From Opitutia bacterium (lineage in GTDB: Bacteria > Verrucomicrobiota > Verrucomicrobiia > Opitutales > UBA953): a stretch of 12,851 nt of DNA. Numbering within the stretch: the first letter of the stretch is position 1; every line of letters starts with the position of its first letter. The position numbers were made by a program, and so were the translations under genes. The stretch covers positions 1-12,851 of the forward strand of contig CANHHS010000038.1 of the NCBI GenBank assembly GCA_947460445.1, in the 5' to 3' direction. This document shows positions 8,136 through 12,851 of the stretch, piece by piece. The notes under the pieces are model-generated. The model was not told where the DNA came from, did not search any database, and worked only from the letters and a program-made list of their open reading frames with translations.

Positions 8136-8239
8136 GAGACTAAAGACTAAAGACCAAAGGGCCACTAGTGACCCCATTCTCGCCGGCCTCTAATCCCTAG
8201 TCATTCGTCCTTAGTCTTTAGTCCTTAGCCTTTAGTCTC
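8136..8239. repeat. Imperfect inverted repeat built from 7-mer units
   Basis: The left arm (8136-8160) contains GACTAAA, GACTAAA and GACCAAA end to end. The right arm contains the complementary units TTTAGTC, CTTAGCC, TTTAGTC and CTTAGTC. Outermost, GAGACTAAA (8136-8144) pairs perfectly with TTTAGTCTC (8231-8239), and pairing continues inward with single mismatches for about 25 bp. The loop is about 54 bases. It starts 8 bases after the CCA end of the tRNA and runs into the last codons of the sugar transferase. It could act as a bidirectional terminator or be a dispersed intergenic repeat element. There is no T tract and no encoded protein. Confidence 0.75.
8196..8237. repeat. Six tandem 7-bp units (consensus YTTAGTC)
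   Basis: Six consecutive heptamers can be read in phase: CCTAGTC, ATTCGTC, CTTAGTC, TTTAGTC, CTTAGCC and TTTAGTC. The three units matching best lie nearest the sugar transferase gene and the degenerate ones farthest away. On the minus strand the last unit reads GACTAAA, supplying the final Asp codon and the TAA stop of that gene. Because units are 7 bp, copy-number change would shift any reading frame running through them. Confidence 0.75.
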
Positions 8240-8840
8240 TCTTGCCTTCTTGGTCACCGAGGAACTCTGGCATCGGCTGCTCCTTGGAATGATTAATGCC
8301 CGAGCGCGCGAACACCTTAAAGAAGGTCCGATAGATAATCTTTAGGTCGAGCCATAGTGACTGGTTGTCGACATACCACACATCGAGTGCAAATTTCTGC
8401 TCCCAGCTAATGGCATTACGACCATTGATCTGCGCCCAGCCGGTGACGCCGGGGCGAACTTCCATGCGGCGACGCTGGGTGGCATTATAGCGCGGCAAGT
8501 AGCTCATCATCAGGGGTCGTGGACCTACCACACTCATCTGGCCTATCAATACGTTCCACATCTCTGGAAACTCATCGAGGGTGGAAGCGCGTAAGAATTT
8601 TCCAAAAGCAGTGAGGCGCTCGTTGTCAGAAAGTAATTTTCCTTCTGCGTCACACGCATCGGTCATCGATCTAAACTTAACAATCCGGAAGGGCTTGCCG
8701 CCTTTACCAGGTCGTTCGTGCAAAAAGAACACGGGTGATCCAAGTTTGATACGAACAAGAATCGCAACAATCACGAGTAGCGGCGAAAAAACAATGAGCC
8801 AACCCAGCGAGAAGAAGATGTCGAAAATTCTTTTAGCCAC
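8232..8840 (-). CDS. PglC-like sugar-phosphate transferase (monotopic phosphoglycosyl transferase)
   Basis: This 202-residue protein belongs to the bacterial sugar transferase family that moves a sugar-1-phosphate from a UDP-sugar to undecaprenyl phosphate, the first step of exopolysaccharide, O-antigen or glycoprotein glycan assembly. It is the short form: one N-terminal hydrophobic segment (about 9-30) with a Ser-Pro pair (19-20) that kinks the helix into a re-entrant hairpin, then the catalytic domain. Visible motifs are KFRSM (55-59), the Asp-Glu dyad D89-E90 in TLDEFPEMWNVL, SVVGPRP (103-109) and RPGVTGWAQINGR (129-141). D89 is the expected covalent nucleophile. The C-terminal MPEFLG resembles PglC-type enzymes, but the sugar is unknown. 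The GTG start is 2 bp after the stop of the DUF4838 gene, so translation is probably coupled. The stop lies within a tandem repeat. Confidence 0.94.
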   Translation of the reverse strand: MAKRIFDIFFSLGWLIVFSPLLVIVAILVRIKLGSPVFFLHERPGKGGKPFRIVKFRSMTDACDAEGKLLSDNERLTAFGKFLRASTLDEFPEMWNVLIGQMSVVGPRPLMMSYLPRYNATQRRRMEVRPGVTGWAQINGRNAISWEQKFALDVWYVDNQSLWLDLKIIYRTFFKVFARSGINHSKEQPMPEFLGDQEGKRD

Positions 8841-8842
8841 GA

Positions 8843-11200
8843 TTAACGCGATTGAAGGGAAATGCGCTCGATAGTCACCTCGCGGAGGTTTGGGAGGCTG
8901 TCGGTAAAAGCAATCTCGACCTCTGCCACCGTGCCCACGTTAGCTCCAACGGGCACTTCAAGCACCGTACGACCCCAAACGCGCACACTATAGGGCAATG
9001 TTTTGGATGCAGGTGGAGGCGGGGGCGCATGCAACACCTTCGGCACAGGAGGCGCCTTCGGTGTTTCAGGAAAACGCACAGCGAGGACCACAGAGCCTTG
9101 GCGAATAGATTCTGCAACATCGGCATCGATGCTCACGCGAATGATTTCGCCAGCGGCAACTGTGACGCGCTTAAACAGCCGTCCTTGTGGCGCACGTATC
9201 GTCAAAAAATTACGCGACGAGGAAACAGCCGCAGGGTATGCTAGCCGCGTCGTCCATTCTCCACCCGGGAGATGTACCAGGCCGTTCCAAGCAACGACGC
9301 GTGGCAAGGTTGTGTCAGCCATACGCATGGCAATGCGCGCGGCCGCAGGCGCTGCGCTAGGGATAATCAGTTGCTTGCGCTCCTCGGCAGAAAGCTGTGC
9401 AGCTAGTAAAGGCCAAGGATTGGGCTGAACTGAAGCAGACCACTTCACAGGAAGACTGCCGGGCCATTGTGCGCGCAATAGTTCACCCTCTGCCTGATCG
9501 CGCGCCAGCTCAGCCATCATCATTTTCTGCCAACGCAAAAGGGGTGCGTCTGAGCTTTTTTGTGTGGCAGTATTCGCTAAGCGTGAGCGCTCGGCTTCGG
9601 CTACACTGAGTTTCCACGCGATAACAAACTGCGCTAAGCGCATGCGCATGCGAGTGTGTCGGGCGTCGTTTGGTGCAGCCGCCAGCGCACCTTGTGCTTC
9701 GGCTAAATCTTTTTCGGCATCAGCCTGGAGTTGAGGTGAAAGTAATTCTGCCGCCGAACATCCATCGCGCCAGCCAACCAGCCATTGACCGGGCATACGA
9801 TGCTGGGCCATCGAACCCCAGACATCTTCAATGCGACTAAACAGGGCAATCATTGCGGGCGAGGCGGGACCATAGGCCGCATCAAACCATTGCTGTGTCA
9901 GCTGTGCAGCGTCTGCGCGGGCGTCTGACAGCAATTTAACCCCGACCCAGGCCTTCGGCGCATCATAAATCCAAAGAGGATCAAGTTCGGCAAACCATGA
10001 CGAAACGCCCGCTTTATGTGCAGCCTGGATGGATTGTGTCAGCGCTGGTAAATGCACGCGCGGGATCACCACGTCGCGACCAAACCAATAATCCCAAACG
10101 CCTAAACGACGGGCCCCACTGCGTCCCCACGCTGCGAGATTCGCTGCATCCATTTTTGCGAACTCAGGATTCGCATACTGTATACGGTCAGCGCAGATAG
10201 CCGGAAAGATAACAGGGTTAACTTTCACCTTGGGGCAGGCAGCTACGTCCAAATACGCAAGGCACCCGATGGCATGATCGCCAGGCGGCGCCCAATCGAG
10301 CGCTGCCACTTTGTTTAGAAAACCAAAAACATAATCGGACCGATTGGGGCGTCCATCATACATGCCCTTGGGCTGAGCGACGTCTGCCTCTTCATAAACA
10401 AGAGAGTCGTTGATACCTAAATTAACGGCGAGCGCTTGGGGATTCTTCGCAAACCAAGCCTTACTGTATGCCGCCACTACGCTCGCTGCTTGTGGGTGAG
10501 AAAGTTTGGGCTGAGCGGCACGGCCACCCTTCATTGTCGCAGGACTGTCAGCATTAGATTCGCTCAGAAATTGTGGCTTGTCACCCAATGCTGCATAAAG
10601 GCCATGCGTACAGTTTGGCCTTTCACCATAACCCACTCTCCGCGCCCAGGCAATTGACTCTGAATCAATCAGTCCAGATACCGACCTCCATGAAAAACTT
10701 GGGCGCCAGATTTCATCCGTTGGTAAACCGACTTCACGCAGGGGTTTAAAATCAGCACCATTCACGCCTGGCATTACAAAGACCATCCCGAGTGCTTGCT
10801 CGCAGAAGCGACCGGTGGCGATGTAGGTAGCCATCGGGGTATTGCCGACAAGGTAGACAAGCTGCCCGCGCGTCGTCCTGACAGCCGTGTCGCCATCTGC
10901 CACTGGCGCGGCGATTCCTGCTTTTGCAGCGGCCAAGGTGCGCCCCAATGCAATACCAGGACCAGATGCAATCACCCCGCTGCCCTCTTGGCGGATCTCA
11001 GGGCGCACGCCGGTAACCTCTTTACACGCATCCGCTAAAGACTGAGCAGCGGCATACTCATCGAATTCAGGATTTTCAGATACCCAAATAGGCCCAAGCC
11101 AACGCCCGTTCAAACAGAGCGCAGTCCTGTCTGTTAACTCAGGTTTAGGCGCAACGCATCCGGCGCAAAACAAGACAACGATGAGTAGGGCCCTAAACAC
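8843..11200 (-). CDS. DUF4838-type lipoprotein, putative glycan-active enzyme
   Basis: I recognise this as a DUF4838 protein, a family without an established reaction that often travels with carbohydrate genes. With the GTG start at 11200 it has 785 residues. The N-terminus MFRALLIVVLFCAGC is a typical lipoprotein signal with the modified Cys at position 15, implying membrane anchoring. Residues about 20-155 form an N-terminal alpha/beta domain of the kind seen before GH20 and GH67 barrels. The DUF4838 core follows, beginning near PSFSWRSVSGL (168-177) and running to about 460. A helical stretch comes next, then a proline-rich linker (about 714-733) before a C-terminal beta domain. The frame stays open to 11329, but that would bury the signal peptide 43 residues in and overlap the divergent gene. 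TTG at 11227 is another possible start. It is the first gene of the minus-strand block and is joined to the sugar transferase by a 2-bp gap. Confidence 0.8.
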   Translation of the reverse strand: MFRALLIVVLFCAGCVAPKPELTDRTALCLNGRWLGPIWVSENPEFDEYAAAQSLADACKEVTGVRPEIRQEGSGVIASGPGIALGRTLAAAKAGIAAPVADGDTAVRTTRGQLVYLVGNTPMATYIATGRFCEQALGMVFVMPGVNGADFKPLREVGLPTDEIWRPSFSWRSVSGLIDSESIAWARRVGYGERPNCTHGLYAALGDKPQFLSESNADSPATMKGGRAAQPKLSHPQAASVVAAYSKAWFAKNPQALAVNLGINDSLVYEEADVAQPKGMYDGRPNRSDYVFGFLNKVAALDWAPPGDHAIGCLAYLDVAACPKVKVNPVIFPAICADRIQYANPEFAKMDAANLAAWGRSGARRLGVWDYWFGRDVVIPRVHLPALTQSIQAAHKAGVSSWFAELDPLWIYDAPKAWVGVKLLSDARADAAQLTQQWFDAAYGPASPAMIALFSRIEDVWGSMAQHRMPGQWLVGWRDGCSAAELLSPQLQADAEKDLAEAQGALAAAPNDARHTRMRMRLAQFVIAWKLSVAEAERSRLANTATQKSSDAPLLRWQKMMMAELARDQAEGELLRAQWPGSLPVKWSASVQPNPWPLLAAQLSAEERKQLIIPSAAPAAARIAMRMADTTLPRVVAWNGLVHLPGGEWTTRLAYPAAVSSSRNFLTIRAPQGRLFKRVTVAAGEIIRVSIDADVAESIRQGSVVLAVRFPETPKAPPVPKVLHAPPPPPASKTLPYSVRVWGRTVLEVPVGANVGTVAEVEIAFTDSLPNLREVTIERISLQSR

Positions 11201-11206
11201 GGGGTT

Positions 11207-11212
11207 GTTATA
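11207..11212 (-). promoter_or_regulatory. Candidate -10 box just before the lipoprotein gene
   Basis: On the minus strand TATAAC (5 of 6 to the -10 consensus) ends 6 bases before the GTG at 11200. If used, transcription would begin at or next to the start codon and the mRNA would be leaderless. The sequence 17 bp further upstream, TTCCCG, is a poor -35. If the start were TTG 11227 this box would be internal and meaningless. Confidence 0.25.
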
Positions 11213-11323
11213 AAGGCACCCGCGCAAGACGGGAAGCAGGAACAGCTCGGTGGAGATTAAGGAAGATAGCCTTAGGGCGTCACTGCGATGGTTCGGAAGA
11301 GTGAGCATCTGCATTCCCGAAGC

Positions 11324-12851
11324 ATGCACACACGTCAGCTCACCAAATATCTCCTGCTTTCAACGGGCGCTTGGATAAAAAGTCCGTGCGCAGAGATCAG
11401 CTGGGATAACCAAGGCCCAAACTCATCTTGGAGTACGGCAGCTAATTGGTCTTCGGACGTTTTGCCGGCGGGGGGCGACACCATACTCTTTACTGAAACC
11501 AGCACTATCCCGGCGCTGATTTCAGTGAACACAAGTTACCCTGACACAGGGAGTGCTCTGAATCTTTATTTTAGCGCTGGGCACGACATGACACTGCGCG
11601 GAACCACGGGTGCTGAGTTTTACGTAAATTCTATCACTGTTGCTGACGCCTACTGCTACACCTTGGACATGTCAGTGAATGGCAGGCAGGCGGCTTCAGG
11701 CACAATGCCGGCGACCCAAGCAATATGGGATGTAGCCGAGGGCGGCACATTGCTTATCAAAAACGCTTTTGGCACGAAGCTTAGTGCAAGTGGATATTTT
11801 ACTAAAGTCGGCACAGGCACATTACGATTGGGCGAGGCGATACTCGGAAATTTAGCGAAGCAATCCCTGCAACTACGTGCACTCGAAGGAACAACTGAGC
11901 TCGGGTATCTTTTTGGAAATTCTCTCAACGGGATCGCAGAGATTGCCGAGGGCGCCACCGTGCGCGTTAATGGTTATAATCCGTACACGCTCACCCTGCC
12001 CTTTGATGCTGCCGCATACCCAGGCGGCATTGAGCAACTAGCTGGGATACTTGATTTAGGCGGAAATGACTTTTGCCTGCGCTCTCTCAGCGGCACAGCA
12101 ACAGGTCAAGTCATCGGCGGTGTAGCTACAGACCATCGTATGCTAACGATAGGCGTTGGCGGCGTAGCCAATGCGCCCACGGAGTTGGATGGAGACTTTG
12201 CAGGAGTCATTGGAGATTCCGGAGAATGGAAACTAGGCTTAACTGTGAATGGAGCCCGACCAGGTTTTACCCAAAGGCTTTCCGGGATGAATACCTATAC
12301 AGGCGGAACATTTGTCCGTGGTGGTAGACTTGAATTAGCGCATGCGACAGCCACGCTAGCTGCCGAAGGTCAGTTGGTTGTGAACGGGGGCTCGATAGAT
12401 CTTGGTGCCAATCAACAAACGGTGGCGGCCGTTACCTTGAATGCTGGGGCAATTACGGGGACATCGGGCACGCTAACGGTTGCTTCACTGCTTGTGGAAA
12501 ATGAATCGGATGTGCTTATCGGGGTAAATATAGTGAGTACAGGCGGTTTTATAAAGCGCGGTACGGGCACGTTGTGCATTCATGGTTCGGTAAATTTCTT
12601 GGAAGGCACTGCTATCGAAAGCGGAATAGTCACCTGCGACGGGCAAACATTTTCCGGACCTATACAAATCAGTGGCAGCAGTAGCTTAATCGGGGGAATT
12701 TATACCGGCGAAATTTTTGCCCAGAATACAGGCCAGCTATCTGGCACGATTACATCGACGGGTAGCCTTTCCGCAATGGGCGCGCACCTTGAGTTAAATA
12801 ACCTAGTCGTCGAGGGCGTCCTAAACTCGATCAATAGTCAGTTCACGGGCA
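11324..12851 (+). CDS. Secreted protein with autotransporter-associated beta-strand repeats (3' partial)
   Basis: An uninterrupted frame runs from ATG 11324 to the window edge (509 codons, no stop), so the gene continues beyond it. The N-terminus MHTRQLTKYLLLSTGAWIKS is a plausible short signal peptide. It is followed by WDNQGPNSSWSTAANWSSD (27-45), the cap motif typical of these secreted proteins in Verrucomicrobiota and Planctomycetes. Beta-helix-type repeats follow, with signatures KVGTGTLRLG (161-170), NTYTGGTFVRGGRLELAHA (323-341) and KRGTGTLCIHG (411-421); the middle one is a canonical autotransporter-associated repeat. Composition is rich in Gly, Thr, Ser and Ala. Such proteins are exported and often very long, with an adhesion or surface role that is inferred rather than proven. 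A beta-barrel or PEP-CTERM-like sorting tail would lie outside the window. The gene is divergent from the DUF4838 lipoprotein, with 123 bp between starts, and no Shine-Dalgarno site is visible. Confidence 0.85.
   Translation, partial: MHTRQLTKYLLLSTGAWIKSPCAEISWDNQGPNSSWSTAANWSSDVLPAGGDTILFTETSTIPALISVNTSYPDTGSALNLYFSAGHDMTLRGTTGAEFYVNSITVADAYCYTLDMSVNGRQAASGTMPATQAIWDVAEGGTLLIKNAFGTKLSASGYFTKVGTGTLRLGEAILGNLAKQSLQLRALEGTTELGYLFGNSLNGIAEIAEGATVRVNGYNPYTLTLPFDAAAYPGGIEQLAGILDLGGNDFCLRSLSGTATGQVIGGVATDHRMLTIGVGGVANAPTELDGDFAGVIGDSGEWKLGLTVNGARPGFTQRLSGMNTYTGGTFVRGGRLELAHATATLAAEGQLVVNGGSIDLGANQQTVAAVTLNAGAITGTSGTLTVASLLVENESDVLIGVNIVSTGGFIKRGTGTLCIHGSVNFLEGTAIESGIVTCDGQTFSGPIQISGSSSLIGGIYTGEIFAQNTGQLSGTITSTGSLSAMGAHLELNNLVVEGVLNSINSQFTG

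Noticed and set aside
7950..8177. N-terminal 76-codon extension of the GT2 protein
   Set aside because: It is encoded antisense to a complete tRNA-Gly gene and to the repeat region; the enzyme core begins right after ATG 7949.
8196..8237. Possible CRISPR-like array
   Set aside because: The units are 7 bp and directly abutting with no spacers, and no cas gene is present.
8852..9428. Overlapping plus-strand frames of 130 and 141 codons opposite the DUF4838 gene
   Set aside because: Both oppose the C-terminal domain and proline-rich linker of a clear coding gene; the Gly-rich run is just the complement of the proline codons.
11335..11532. 65-codon minus-strand frame upstream of the lipoprotein
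   Set aside because: It is fully antisense to the signal peptide and cap region of the beta-strand-repeat protein and shows no recognisable motif.

Overview
The window looks like chromosomal DNA from a Gram-negative, polysaccharide-degrading bacterium, most likely a member of the Verrucomicrobiota (Opitutae or Puniceicoccales type). This is an inference from gene content: a GH95 fucosidase, a GH16 beta-glycanase, a DUF4838-type lipoprotein, a large secreted protein with autotransporter-associated beta-strand repeats, and a stand-alone 1248-residue DnaE. No rRNA or other decisive marker is present. Start sites across the window lack Shine-Dalgarno sequences.

Layout. (1) Positions 1-1344, plus strand: the C-terminal catalytic part of a GH95 alpha-L-fucosidase cut by the window edge. 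It converges on dnaE with only 8 bp between the two stop codons. (2) Positions 1353-11200, minus strand: a long co-directional block read from right to left. It runs DUF4838 lipoprotein, PglC-like sugar-phosphate transferase (2 bp apart), then a 282-bp gap holding an opposite-strand tRNA-Gly(CCC) and an inverted 7-mer repeat element, then GT2 glycosyltransferase, GT4 glycosyltransferase (5 bp), GH16 hydrolase (13 bp), and finally dnaE after a 126-bp gap with its own candidate promoter. (3) Positions 11201-11323: a divergent intergenic region. (4) Positions 11324 to the right edge, plus strand: an open, unfinished reading frame for a secreted beta-strand-repeat protein, which contains no stop codon before the window ends.

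How the genes fit together. The sugar-phosphate transferase would load the first sugar onto a lipid carrier at the inner membrane, and the GT2 and GT4 enzymes would extend it. The secreted GH16 enzyme and the DUF4838 lipoprotein would act outside the cytoplasm on the glycan or on a similar environmental one. This is a small surface-glycan (exopolysaccharide, O-antigen or LPS-core) locus placed beside the replicative polymerase gene. It lacks a visible flippase, polymerase or export gene, so it is either partial or works with genes elsewhere.

I found no CRISPR array, transposase, phage gene or obvious defence system. The least ordinary items are the inverted 7-mer repeat element that supplies the stop codon of the sugar transferase, the tRNA gene lying antisense inside an over-extended reading frame, the consistent lack of Shine-Dalgarno sites, and the pairing of an uncharacterised DUF4838 lipoprotein with a phosphoglycosyl transferase.
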